Below, one piece after another: positions 33,360-44,500 of a DNA stretch of 64,000 bases. Source of the DNA: Zygnema cylindricum (lineage: Eukaryota > Streptophyta > Zygnematophyceae > Zygnematales > Zygnemataceae); the NCBI GenBank assembly GCA_037447655.1, contig JBBHKE010000450.1, positions 19,928-83,927 on the forward strand. The letters run 5' to 3'. The translations under genes and the position numbers were made by a program. The notes under the pieces were generated by a model that saw only the letters and a list, made by a program, of their open reading frames with translations, was not told the DNA's origin and did not search any database. The first letter of the stretch is position 1; each line of letters starts with the position of its first letter.

Positions 33360-33442
33360 TAATTTCTCAATTAGCGTTAATGACGCTAATTATTTTTATA
33401 TGCTATTTAAACTTATATACGCTAATAGCGATTCGCGGTGTA
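33360..33442. repeat. Right end of a TACACCG-family element
   Basis: The sequence TACGCTAATAGCGATTCGCGGTGTA ends at 33442, preceded by AATTAGCGTTAATGACGC. The left terminus is missing. Confidence 0.5.
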
Positions 33443-33526
33443 CCAGACCGACACCCAGTGTACTTCCGTACCGAAGTTGTTAGCCCGTCAAAAAGGTTTC
33501 ACAAAATTGTTTGGCAAAGATGCCTC

Positions 33527-33600
33527 TCCGTTGCCGGGATTTATAACCCGGGTCGCCTGGGTGAAAGCCAGGTATCCTAACCAGGCTGGACGACAACTGA
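33527..33600 (-). tRNA. tRNA-Glu (TTC)-like pseudogene
   Basis: The minus strand folds as a 74-nt cloverleaf: acceptor strands TCAGTTG/CAACGGA with one A-G mismatch, a D arm containing GGTTAGGATA, an anticodon stem CCTGG/CCAGG around loop CTTTCAC (anticodon TTC), and T stem CCGGG/CCCGG. It is close to the plant nuclear tRNA-Glu as I remember it. The T loop reads TTATAAAT instead of TTCGATT, so the internal B box is destroyed. The D loop also has two extra bases. It is probably not transcribed or charged. It could alternatively be tRNA-derived repeat DNA, but no SINE body follows. Confidence 0.75.
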
Positions 33601-33786
33601 TGTGAGAAAATCTAGACTTTTAAAGTAAATAAACCTTGTGTCAAAACTCTACTTTGAAAATTTAAAATTTGTCACTTTCCGTTCACGTCCCGACAGGTAA
33701 CACCTTTTTTTTTGCAATGGAACTTCGGCGGTTTGCCCTATTAGTAGTTCACACTAAATAATGAACACTACAGTAAAGTGTTGCAA

Positions 33787-33915
33787 TTCTGTGTCCTCCA
33801 TTGGACTACAGAATACAGGAAGCCTCTAGATAGTATTTAACTAACCCACTTCAAGCCACAACCACTACTGCCCAAGAAGGCAAACTGACAATTTGACTGC
33901 ACCCCTGTGTTTACT
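33787..33915 (-). repeat. LTR fragment, subfamily of the solo LTR at 9197
   Basis: TGCAATTCTGTGTCCTCC and the following about 125 bp (CTCTAGATAG, CCCAAGAAGGCAAACTGAC, GACTGCACCCCTGTG) match the first part of 9197-9330. The match stops at 33911, so only the LTR 3' portion remains. Confidence 0.7.
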
Positions 33916-34479
33916 GGCGCGGCGTTCCATTATGTCGTGCCAGTAAACATCCTTTCTCAATTATGATTGGCGCCACGTAGACTAGTTTTCAGATTCTTTA
34001 AATCTAAAAATATTATTCAAACTGAAAATCTGTACATAATTTTTGTACGACGGAGGTAGTTAATGATTCGTACGAAATTTTTGCGACCAAATTTTAATTT
34101 TGAAATTGAAAATCAAAATTTCGAAATGGAATGGCAAAAAGGCGCCGCAAACTTTGAAGGTCAGCGGATGTCAGAAGGAGTGTACGAGGATATTTCGGTC
34201 GACCTGCATACACCGTGGCGGAAGACACATGGCGTGTACGACGTGTTCATACTCATCGCCTGTTCGTGGTGGATAATTTATTAACTTTTCACGTGTACCA
34301 ATGGTACACGACCAGTGTGAAGAGACTCTCCTCGGCGAGGAGAGTTTCTTCACACTAGACGATATGCGCGATTGCTTCACGAATTTAAATAAGTGAAAAT
34401 CCAACGGTTGATACTTACGCCTATAATATTGGAGCCACCCAGTTAACATGTTTCGTCACGTTTCGTCTGACAAAAAAAA

Positions 34480-34561
34480 AAATTTGGTGCGAATCTGTAC
34501 AAAATAGTACGGCGCCCAGTTAATTCGCCACTTTTCCTCTAATGGAAGTTCACCCTTAGTT
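34480..34561 (+). repeat. Right-end fragment of a family D element
   Basis: GTACGGCGCCCAGTTAATTC, then GCCACTTTTCCTCTAATGG and TTCACCCTTAG, resemble the right end of family D. The remaining body to the left is unrelated or replaced. Confidence 0.4.
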
Positions 34562-34825
34562 TGCAAATAAGTAATCTGATAAGTTTTAACTACAATAAAA
34601 AAAAACACAACCAATGACCCTATGACCCTAAACATCCGAGGTACCCGGGCGGTATTTTGCGAAGTGTGAAAGGCACAAGGCATTTGGCGGTGTGAAAGGG
34701 GGTTTCACACCTTTCACTCCACGCGCGAGACGACTAACGAACCTTACCTGTATCGACAGATTTCCTATCAGGATATTTCCAATAGCCGAATTTATCGGTA
34801 ATTCAACGGTAAGGGATAGCGACAT

Positions 34826-35453
34826 CAGAGGTCGCAAACGGTCAACCGAAACCGTGACCGACCGTTAACCGACCGCCCGCGCCGGATCCGGAACGGATTC
34901 AGTTGCCAAATTTTGGGGGTCGGGCGGTTACGGTCGGTTGATTCACCAGGAAAATAAAAAACGGTCGGTTACGGTCGGTCAACCAAAAAACCCAAAAAAA
35001 TGAAAATTTTGTATTGTCCCTATAATCCAACATTCTTGTACTTTGTACTCTTTGGCATCGTGGAAGTACGTGACATCATGATTAGCGTCGCAAATCTGAC
35101 ACGGTACTGTAGTAAGCTATTTATTTCGCAATCTTAGGGAATGCGACAAAGCGTCACAAATCTGACACGGTAGTACAATATTCATTTCGCAAATCTTAGG
35201 GAACGCGACAAATCGTAATTATTGGCTTATTCCGTCGTACATTGATTAATTTTGTACTTTTTCGGTTACGGGCGAGCACGGTTAGTCGCAAAAAATCAAG
35301 ATTCGGTTAATTTTTTTTTTCGTAAACGACGGTCGGTTAACGGTTAACAATTTTGGAGCGTGACAAAACTTGGTCGAGCGTCGGTTACTCAGATTTTGAA
35401 AAAAAAAAACGGTCGGTTTCGGGTATGAAATTTTTTGATTTTTGCGACCTCTG
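34826..35453 (+). mobile_element. Family H hAT deletion derivative, copy 1
   Basis: The termini are CAGAGGTCGCAAA and TTTTTGCGACCTCTG. Flanks AGCGACAT (34818-34825) and TCCGACAT (35454-35461) agree at six of eight positions. The left 270 bp match, in reverse, the right end of the transposase-bearing element at 53227-57486 (GGTCGGTTAACCG-type blocks, CGGAACGGATTC, AATTTTGTATTGTCC, GATTAGCGTCGCAAATCTGACACGG). It contains two units of the CGCAAATCTGACACGGTA repeat. It is non-coding and must have moved with a transposase supplied elsewhere. Confidence 0.82.
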
Positions 35454-35563
35454 TCCGACATACTACTTCGAGACCAGAAAACTGTTATCGCCGATATATT
35501 AGGAGGTGAGGGGATAATGCACCACAATCCGCTGACGGAGGCGTGAGGGAGGGTTTCCCAATC

Positions 35564-35763
35564 GGTACTACTCAGGGGAGCAAATTCAGAGATTCTTTTT
35601 GCTATCGACTCAAGGGAATCTTGCCTTTATAGGGGTGAAGGTGGTCAGAGTTATTATTTGCGAGGGTGGCAATTTTTCTTGCTAAAACACAAAGGTGTCA
35701 GGATTATCCTATAGGCTTGTTGGAAGCTGTCCATTCTGAGGACTTATGGAGTTTCAGAGTGCG
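35564..35763 (+). repeat. 3' fragment of an A-family LTR
   Basis: CTCAGGGGAGCAAATTCAGA, followed by TTGCCTTTATAGGGGTGAAGG, matches the last 200 bp of the LTR at 4470-5503. It includes ATGGAGTTTCAGAG in the place where the other LTRs have ATGGAGGTCTCAGAG. Confidence 0.75.
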
Positions 35764-35879
35764 TTGTACTATGATCATACATCAGATTCGTTAGTTCGTA
35801 CAAGAGTGTGCACAACGCACACACATATAGTATGCCTACTCTACGCGAGTTTTGTGCTAAGTTTTGTGCGCCTACCAAA

Positions 35880-35922
35880 GGCCTACCACAAAAACGCCTA
35901 CTTTTGAACTATGGAAAAAACC
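35880..35922. repeat. Right end of a family G element
   Basis: AGGCCTACCACAAAAACGCC followed by TACTTTTGAACTATG matches the right terminus of the element at 62659-62962. Its left terminus was not found. Confidence 0.4.
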
Positions 35923-36328
35923 GAGTTGCATCCTGAATGAATGATCCGTATTGTAATGATTTTTTTTTAAATGTTAACCCATTATCAAATAGCCAATCAA
36001 AGTCATCTAAAATAGAACATAAAAAAATGTAAACTCAAAACGTTTTTGGAACTTTGACAAATCATCCGCCCCCCTTCCTAACGATGGTTTGGTAAAGACG
36101 GATTTGTGTCATCGGCGACTAATCATACAGCAACATGAATCACATCGTGACGTTTTTATTGACTTCAGATGACGTCAAGGGTGATTCACGTCCAAACACA
36201 AAAAAAATGACATTCATTTCCTCATCTCATTCATCATCCATTTCTAGTGTGAATCATGCAAATGTGTTAGCATCTAGGGGAAAATTAATAAGTTTTCAAA
36301 TTAGTTATTAGATAAGTTTTAACTACAG

Positions 36329-36548
36329 TACACCGGGAATCGTTAGTATTGTTAATGCTTTTTTTTCCACTTAATACATTTTTTATTCGTACACAATTGT
36401 CGGATAGTGGATCAGACGATGCCGATTGAAAGCTAAGTTTACACCTTCCGATTGGTGGTCTCTATGTGGAAATTGGACAAATGTGTATAGAGAAAAGATG
36501 CTTTAAGTGGCAAACAAAATATTAACATTGATAGCGATTCGCGGTGTA
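36329..36548. mobile_element. TACACCG-family short hairpin element (220 bp)
   Basis: The ends are TACACCGGGAATCG and CGATTCGCGGTGTA. The two halves are near inverse complements along most of the length (CACTTAATACATTTTT...GTACACAATTGTC versus ACAAATGTGTATAGAG...GCTTTAAGTG), so the transcript would form one long imperfect hairpin. Confidence 0.75.
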
Positions 36549-36953
36549 GTGTTCTGAATCGACATATTTCCTATCGTGATATTTTCAATAGCCGAATTTA
36601 TTGGTTATTCAACGGTAAAGGATGCTGATTTACTACTTCGGGACCAGAAAACTGTTATCGCCGATATATTAGGAGGTGAGGGGATGATGTACCACAATCC
36701 GCTGACGGAGGCGTGAGGGAGGGTTTCACAATCGGTTCGTACTCTGCAAAGCGAAAGTTTGATAGTTTGTACGGAATCAGTACGGTGTTATTGCAATGGT
36801 TTATTAAAGCCATATCGACCGATATATTGGAATGTCTGTAAAATATTCAATGATTTCCTTAATGATATGCTGGAAATATATAACGATTATCTGTTGGTAA
36901 GAAAAGGTGCGTGTCAATTATCGGTAAGAGGCTACCAATACACAACACTATGG
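36549..36953. repeat. Family C-related repeat, uninterrupted copy
   Basis: It begins TAGTGTTCTGAATCGACATA (36547) and ends CCAATACACAACACTA. Its first 190 bp match 34745-34825 joined to 35462-35565, the same repeat that in the other locus is split by the family H element. This gives a natural empty site. Confidence 0.6.
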
Positions 36954-37934
36954 TTATTCTCACATGTTGGCTACTTTGTGAACACAAGCTAAATCGGCTA
37001 CAAGTGTACATAAATTAGTGTTATATGTGTTAATTAGCGTTAATGTTTTTTTGGCTTTAGTTTACTTAGGTTGGAATCCAAACTAGAGTTTGTAACATGA
37101 TTTTTTTGCTCACACTAATAATTATTTTACACATATAGTGATTCACGGTTTGTTTCCACTTTCCATTTGCTATACAATGAATATCTTTATTCAAAAAAGT
37201 GCGATGGAAAAAACCATCAAGGTACAAAGGGGTTAAAAAAAAAGAAAAATAACGTTTGAAGACTACAAAAGCCAAAGGAGACTAATAAGGAAAAGAAAAC
37301 AAATGAAGAAGCCAAATCTAACTAGAAGCGCTAGTGCTATAAGAGTGTGTTCAAAATGCGTACAAGAAGAAAAGCGACAAAATGCTCTTTGTTTGCCAGG
37401 ACCTGAATTAAACCAAGAACCCTAACCAAGCTAGGAGACATCGGAATGAAATCGAGTCGTTAAAAGAAGCAGTTTGATCTTTTGTTTATATTATATACAA
37501 CATGAATGTAAACAAAAAATGTAGCTAGTGTAGACTTGAGGTAAAAAATTTACGTCCAAATTTCTGAATATACTTTAGTGACTTAATAGCAGTTATACAC
37601 ACTAGTTATGAACCACATCTTCGCTAAATGCACCTTTCTGGAAATATGGACAGTGTCCATCATAACGGAGAGCCCTTGGCTAGCCCGAAAAAGTTAACGG
37701 ACCGGCGAGCACTTTTCCCCCTCCCAAACAAAAAGATCCTCCAATAAAACGAACGACTGTAGCGAACAATGAATCTACGCTCCTCCGATCTCCATGGTCC
37801 GTATCAACTCTCATAGTTAAAATGTTTAAAAAACAATTGAAAAAGTAATATGCGTTTATTCCATACTATAAGCGTAGTCAGCTTATAGTATGCGTATAGT
37901 ATTGTCTAGCCGCACGATAGCGTTTGCAATACTA
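36954..37934. other. Spacer with a TACACCG-family right-end fragment
   Basis: ATAGTGATTCACGG near 37135-37150 is the right terminus of a decayed TACACCG-type element. Nothing else is recognised. Confidence 0.35.
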
Positions 37935-38155
37935 TGCACCGTGTATCGCTATTAGTGTTAATGTTTTTTTCGCCACTTAATACATCTTTCCCCGTACACA
38001 CTTGTCGGATTGTGAATCTGACGGTGGCGATTGAAAGGTAAGACTCTCAGCTTCCGATTGGCGGTCTCAAATTGAAATTAGGACAAGGGTGTACGGAGAA
38101 AAGAAGTTTCAATTGGCGAAAAAAGCATAAACCCTAATAGCGATTCACGGTGTAG
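37935..38155. mobile_element. TACACCG-family short hairpin element (221 bp)
   Basis: The ends are TGCACCGTGTATCGCTATTA and GCGATTCACGGTGTA. The interior has CACTTAATACATCTTT and CGTACACACTTGTCGGA with their inverse complements in the right half. It lies 370 bp upstream of the host gene start codon. Confidence 0.78.
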
Positions 38156-38524
38156 TTTTCGCACATTTGACATTTGTGCTCCGCATGTTAACCGTACATC
38201 TGAATCGCACATTCCGCACATTTGAAACTATGCCCATGTATGGTACTCGTGGCTCCCACATGTGACATCGACCATGGGTTCCCTTAACTTATTTCTCTTT
38301 CCGTCATTGTTAAGATTATTTGCAGGCGAAAAGATCACACGGTTCGCCAGTTAGCGGTTGTTTTCTTCTACCTTATTGACCCACTCACTATGCTTTGCGG
38401 ATATAATAATAATAGCTGTAAAAGCATAAACATCCATTGATGATTTTCTGTGAAAACTCATCTGTAAACCTAATGTGAAAACTTATCTGATAACTTATTT
38501 GACAACTTATTTATTTTCTCCCAG
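38156..38524 (+). promoter_or_regulatory. Upstream region of the O-fucosyltransferase gene
   Basis: No convincing TATA box can be assigned. The stretch ATTTATTTTCTCCCAG directly before the start codon is a good 3' splice-site sequence, so a 5' untranslated intron may end at 38524. An in-frame TAA at 38471-38473 prevents an unspliced extension of the reading frame. Confidence 0.3.
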
Positions 38525-41500
38525 ATGCCATCTAAACCTAATTTTAAACCTAATTCTCAGGATTATATCCGTCCGATCGCCTTATCATCCATGGCTTCCG
38601 CAACTCCTCCTCCTTATTCTTCTCGAAGGCATTCCGAATCAGACGCAAATCTTACCTCCACGAATATTCCTGGACCTTCTCTCCCTAATTTCCAAACCGC
38701 CTCCTCTAATACTTCCTCAGAATCCGAGATTTTATGTGACCAACTGTCACAAGCCGACAACAATATGAATAATAGTAATAGTAATAGTAATAGTAATAGT
38801 AATAATGCAAGACGCTCCTCGACGCAACGAAGATATACTGTAGATAATGGAAACAACGCTCCTCCTGTTCCTAAACCTTCAACAATTCCATCTTCAAGAA
38901 TTCCTCCTACAAATGTTTCTCCGGAAATTTCTTCTTCTCCCCATCCTCGTCCTGCCGGTCTTCCTTTAGCAAGATCAGTTTCCAGTAAAGCAGTGCCTCC
39001 AAGGCCAGCTTCCAGGAAGCCTCCTGCCGGTTCTTCTTCTTCTTTGCTAGCAACAAATATTGGAGGAGGTGATCATCCGCATGATGTTTCCAATTCCCTT
39101 CCTTCTTCGTCCTCAGTATTTGACAATTCTGTCCATTCGTGTGTCCATTCTTCTGATAACATTTGGACTGCCAGAAGAAGCGTCTCAGCCCCTAAATCGA
39201 CCCGTTTGGTGACTCCTATTATTGGTGGAGATTCCTTGACTTCTAACTTCTTTACTCCTTCAAATAAAGTTTCAGCATTTGATTCATTGCATCCTCCTTT
39301 TTTTGACTCCGACAATCTGGAAGAATCTCTGGGTTTCGGAAACCCTTTAAACCCTGGAAGTTCTGGAAATTCTGGAAACCCAGGAAACTTAAGTTTTGGA
39401 GAATTGTCCGGTTCGACAACAAATACGTCAGCCTCAGGGAATGATTATTTTGATACACCTCCTCGCATGCAACGACCGACGCGCATTTCTTCTCTCTCCG
39501 AGTACAGCCATGACTACTCCTCTTTTGATGCCGGAGATTCCTCTGTCTTTTCGTCCCCTCTTCCTAATCAGCTATTTTCCGCATTTCGACAAAGTTCTGT
39601 TCCGTTGACCGGTGTTAATTTGACAACGCCAGAACGGGTACATTGCACTCCTGTGAAAACAAATTCCAAGAGACAAGTACACACACAAATTCACGAGCCC
39701 GGTTCGAATAGAAGATCAGGCGGCCCCATTTCCCTCCCTCGAGTATCGTCCGGCACGTCTATGGACCACGACGGAGCCGTAGTCGGAGACTTTGAGATGG
39801 AGCGTTCAATTTATCACTCGGGTCGTTCTTTCAGTAGAAGGCGGTCGTATACTGATCTTTTTCATGATTGTGATCCGGAGGGGCATAATGGAGACGAAAA
39901 ATTGTCGGTTGTACGGAATTTGTCTCAAGTGGGAGCCATGGCAGTGAATGTCCAGCCTATGTCTCCTCCGAGGGCTTTGACTCCCTCCCCTAAGGAAGCA
40001 GGAAGTAGAAGAGGAGGAATGAAAAGGAGAGTCAGATGGCGTTCCTTTATTGGACCTTCAATGTTTGCCATTTTTACCCTTTTCCTTGTCGCCATTTTTT
40101 TGGCAGATTTGTCTTACATGTTGGACCTCGAAGAAAGAGCGTCAAAATTGTCAGGTTTATGGGATCATCATGACTTACCTTTCCAAAAGAAAGGGGATTC
40201 TTCGCTCCCGCAACCTGTCCAGGTAAAATAGGAACACAGTTAATCCATGATTCAAAAGCATAATTAATCACATGATTCAAAAGCATAATTAATCACATGA
40301 TTCAAAAGCATGATTAATCACATGATTCAAAAGCTTAATTTCTTACTTGGTTTAAAAGCATACACAATTACTTCATTCAAAAGCATGATTAATTACTTTA
40401 TTCAACGTTTGTTGCCAAAGTTGTGTGCATGTCTCAAACCAAGTGACTGAGAAATTGGTCATTTGGATATGAGTTAGGGTCTTGAGGCATAGAAAAGGAG
40501 AATTAGCTGGTGAGAACCCATAAGTACACTTTGAATCACTCTTGGGGTTACTAACACTAGTTCAGCGCCTGTTCTTTTTGGCTCCTGAACACAAAATAGC
40601 GTTAAAAATTTCAATTTTTTCATTGATAACATGGATTTGGTAGGCGACAACAAGTAGTCCAGGCCGTTCGTAATTCGGATGAAATAACGTTAAGTTAAAC
40701 TTCAGGCTGTATATTTCTTAACGCTAATAGTGATTCACGATGGAATGTCACAACTAGGCTTCCCATATATATAAGTCATGGCCTTCCATTGCGTCGAAAA
40801 AGCCTTACAATTTCGACATTTTAGAGCAATTTTGGTGTTTCTGAGCCAATTTGGTTTTTTAGACCCGATTTCAGTTTGTGGAAACGGTTGGAGTGGTTGA
40901 GTACTTCACGTTTTGGGAGAAAACCCTGAGATTAAATTTATAGCTGAGCTGAAATATCGACATTGGAGAGATTGGTTGTCTGCTACACTGCCCATCCCTA
41001 TTAGAGTTAATAACACTAATATAAATGCGTGTTTAGTGTTAATAACCCTTTTATGTGCAAAAATATAATCCATTGTAGTTAATACTAAATCCATTTTAAC
41101 GCGAATAATTCATTAACTCTGGCAGTGACTGAACTGGCAAAGAAATCATTTTTAGCACCAAAAATTTGATTATAGATTTCACTGTTGTTGTTGTTTTGGA
41201 GTGCAGGATGAGCTTTTGTTAACTCTTGATGAGGAACCACCGGAACCAGTTGCCCCGATGTATGAAAATCTGCTGGCTTTAGCAGCAAATTTTTTGGTGG
41301 AGGTAAGTTCATATGTACTATATAAAAGCCCAATTCTTTTTTCATCATGTTTTTTTGTTGTTGTTTTTAGTTTTTTTTTTTTTTTTTGGGTATGGAACCA
41401 TTTTTGTGTTCATCTTCATTGCATGCACCAGGGATTTTGAGACACGGTAGTTGAAGCATTTAAGACCATTCCATCCCATTCACTTATACTAGACTGTCCA

Positions 41501-44500
41501 TGATAGATTGTTCTGAAGCCGGTTGTAAGAATAGTTAGGTGATACTTTTCTTCTATACTTAGAATTTGCAACATGTCCCAATTAACCGGCTTTTTTTTTT
41601 ATGACCTGGTGGCTTAGATCTCACTGGAGGAAGCCCAATAAAGTGTTTTTTGTTTTTTTGTTTTTTTTGCAAGCAGACTCAGCTTGAATACAAACGCAAA
41701 GGCTTATGGGAGGAGCCTGTTCAAGAAGCCCAATCATGGAAACCTTGTGCTGACCATCACTTGCCCACTCACCGATGTAAGTTCCTCTTTCCGGGATAAA
41801 GTATGATTTAGTATATTTCTTTTCTTACTGGCCAAAATACTTTCTGAAGATCTCTATGTTTTGACTGAACAATTGGGCTTAAGCACTTTTGTGCCCTTTG
41901 CCTCTTTTTGGCTCTTTTTGCTTCTTCTTTATGCATATATGTATGTATATAGCTGGTATATTTGTACATATGTATACATCTGTATTTTATTTATATTTTT
42001 CTGGCTGGTTTTGTAGTGCCCCCAGGTGAGAACGAGACAGAGGGCTATATTCTTGTGAGTGCAAGCGGAGGGATCAACCAGCAACGTGCTGCGGTTGTTT
42101 TCCTACCTTTTTCTTCCGAATACCTTCTTTTTTCGGGGCTTAGAATCACAAATCTGCTGTTTGGCCATTGCTGTTTTGGATTTTCATCTCATCCTGGCCA
42201 TACCATTCAAATGCAACTAGGTCCTGCATATATTTGTACATTTTTGTATTTTGATTGTTGGATAGCCAATCGGGTGTGTATTAATTACACTGTTTTTTTC
42301 TGTTATTTGAAATGTAACTCATCTTGTTGAGGTATTGCTGTTGGGGATTGTTCATGAATTATATTCTAATATTTGGTATGTTTTCTGTTCCTGTGTGAGT
42401 TAAGTGTACATTTTGCTGATGCAAACAAGTTATGGTCAGGTCTATCAGCAACCAGACATGGAAAAAAATAGTGGATAGAAAGCTTAGCATTCTTTTTCAC
42501 GTGACTCGTGGTGTTCAAATTCAAGTTCTTTTTAGAGTTTGAAATTCAGATTTAACTCTTTTACAGGGTTTGCAATTCAGAGAGAGAAAAGTCCTTTCAG
42601 GTTTTGCAATTCAGATTATAGTTCTTCATCGGGTTTGCAATTCAGATTCAAGTTCTGACCTGAAGGTGGAGCTTTGGGGAAGTAGCTTGCAGGTTTGCAA
42701 TGCAGTGGCTGTTGCTAGAATGCTTAATGCTACTTTAGTGGTACCTTATTTGCTGCACGTTGGTCCTTCTCATGATACAAGGTATGCTATTTTTTATTTT
42801 TTTATTTTTTTATTTTTTTGGTGTTTGGGGTGTGTTTGCGGCGTGTTTGGTGAATCCGTGATTTGTGATTGTACCAATATGTAGGCTCAAAGGAGAGTCA
42901 AATGTGTGTCGAATGAATTTCAAATGCAGGTAATTTTTACTCTTCCGTCAGTTTCTGTAGGGAAGCGTTTTAGCTTGTAGAGCGTTTTTGTTTTCTTTTC
43001 TCTGCACGTGTGTCTTTACATTCCCAGGCATTGAGTTCGGTAATTTTACATATCCTCGTAGAGCCCGTTGTTTGGCTTGCTTTAAATTAGAGTTGTGGTG
43101 AACATTTCACACCTTGTTAATGTTGGCATTCTAAAAGCTTAGGGCAAATACTGCCAAGGTTGGGCCAAGCTTATCTGGTTTATGGTGACATCTCGTCATG
43201 TTGACTGAGATTTAGTACCAAAAAAGTACCAGGAGGTGCAAATTTAGGCAACATCCTGAGATTTCACCATAGTCCTGAAATGCTTACTGACTAAAATTAT
43301 CCAAGCGATACAGAGTGAACTGTCGTTTGGGTTTAAAATTCGTTGAAAATTCAAATTACTTGATGTGTTGCGCCAAGTTTGACCCAAAAGTATGTTGTAG
43401 ACGTTTCTGGTGTCTAGCCAATATAGTTTTGCTATTGGAAGTCGCCAATTATTGTCAAGCATAGGCAATTAAGTAGCTGTAACATAATAGTTTCATAGAT
43501 CGATCTTTCAGAATGCAATTGGGGCCATCCTGGAGGGAGCAAAAACAAAACGTATGACTGGGTGTGTGTTTAGATTCCCTAAAATTTGATTGCCTAATTT
43601 AAAACCTATGTCTTTCACTTGGCAACATTATATTGGGTATTATGTCTATTGCCAAGTGATAAGAGCGAGCGATGTTTTCACCATCTATTCCTAATGAACA
43701 TTTGGTTCTAGAAGATGTTTAATGAATCCTTCTTCGGGTTGTCATTGTTTGTAGTTATTTATGAGTTATTTATGTGATAAACGAGGGAAAATCATGGTGC
43801 AGCCGATTTGAGGATATTTTTGAGGTCAACCATTTCATGGAGACATTGAAGAATGATGTTCGTATTGTTCACGAGCTACCGAAAGACTTGAGCTCACTTG
43901 ATCTCAACGCTATGGGAAGCATTGTAAGTTTCTTATAGTTTTACCATTTACCCAACTGCTGATTTGACACTTTTCAGTTTGTATATGTAAACCTAAACTT
44001 CGATTATAATTTATGAGAAGCGTTTGGAGAGTTGAAAGTTTTAAGCACATTCCCACTCAAACCTATTTATTTGAATGTAAGTTATCTATGTTATGACGCT
44101 TGTATGTTATTTATCACGCATCTTTAAGTCTAGTTCAGGTTTGTGTCCTCTTCTATAGACATATCTCTAATTTCCATCAGAATAGCAAATATTCAGCTGT
44201 GTTTGTTCACACTTGGAAACTGAAGTTGCTTGACTCAGTTCCTCTGTCAGTCGGTACTTTTAGCTGGGTTACCGTGCTTGTTGGGAATTTTTCTGTTTCG
44301 TAAGCTTTGAGGTTTTCATGCAGTTTTGGTTGCAGTGTGCAAATTGTCACGTAGGGGAATTACATTATTCAAATTTACTTTTGTTTTGTGAGGGAAACGT
44401 GAGTAATCACACACGTTATACACCTTTTTGAGTAAATTATATGTACAATTGCTTATAAAATTGTATGATTGCTCTCATATCAAGGGTAATTTCCCTTACA

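Noticed and set aside
33911-34300. Considering 33914-34561 as one full family D element
   Set aside because: Only the right 80 bp match the family. The rest, including the GGCGCGGCGTTCC start, does not follow the family D interior, so I kept only the right-end fragment.
42885-42930. A possible extra small exon between exons 5 and 6 of the O-fucosyltransferase (AG...GT bounded)
   Set aside because: Joining exon 5 directly to exon 6 restores the phase and gives DTSRFEDIFEVNHF as in the family. Adding this piece would insert unrelated residues.
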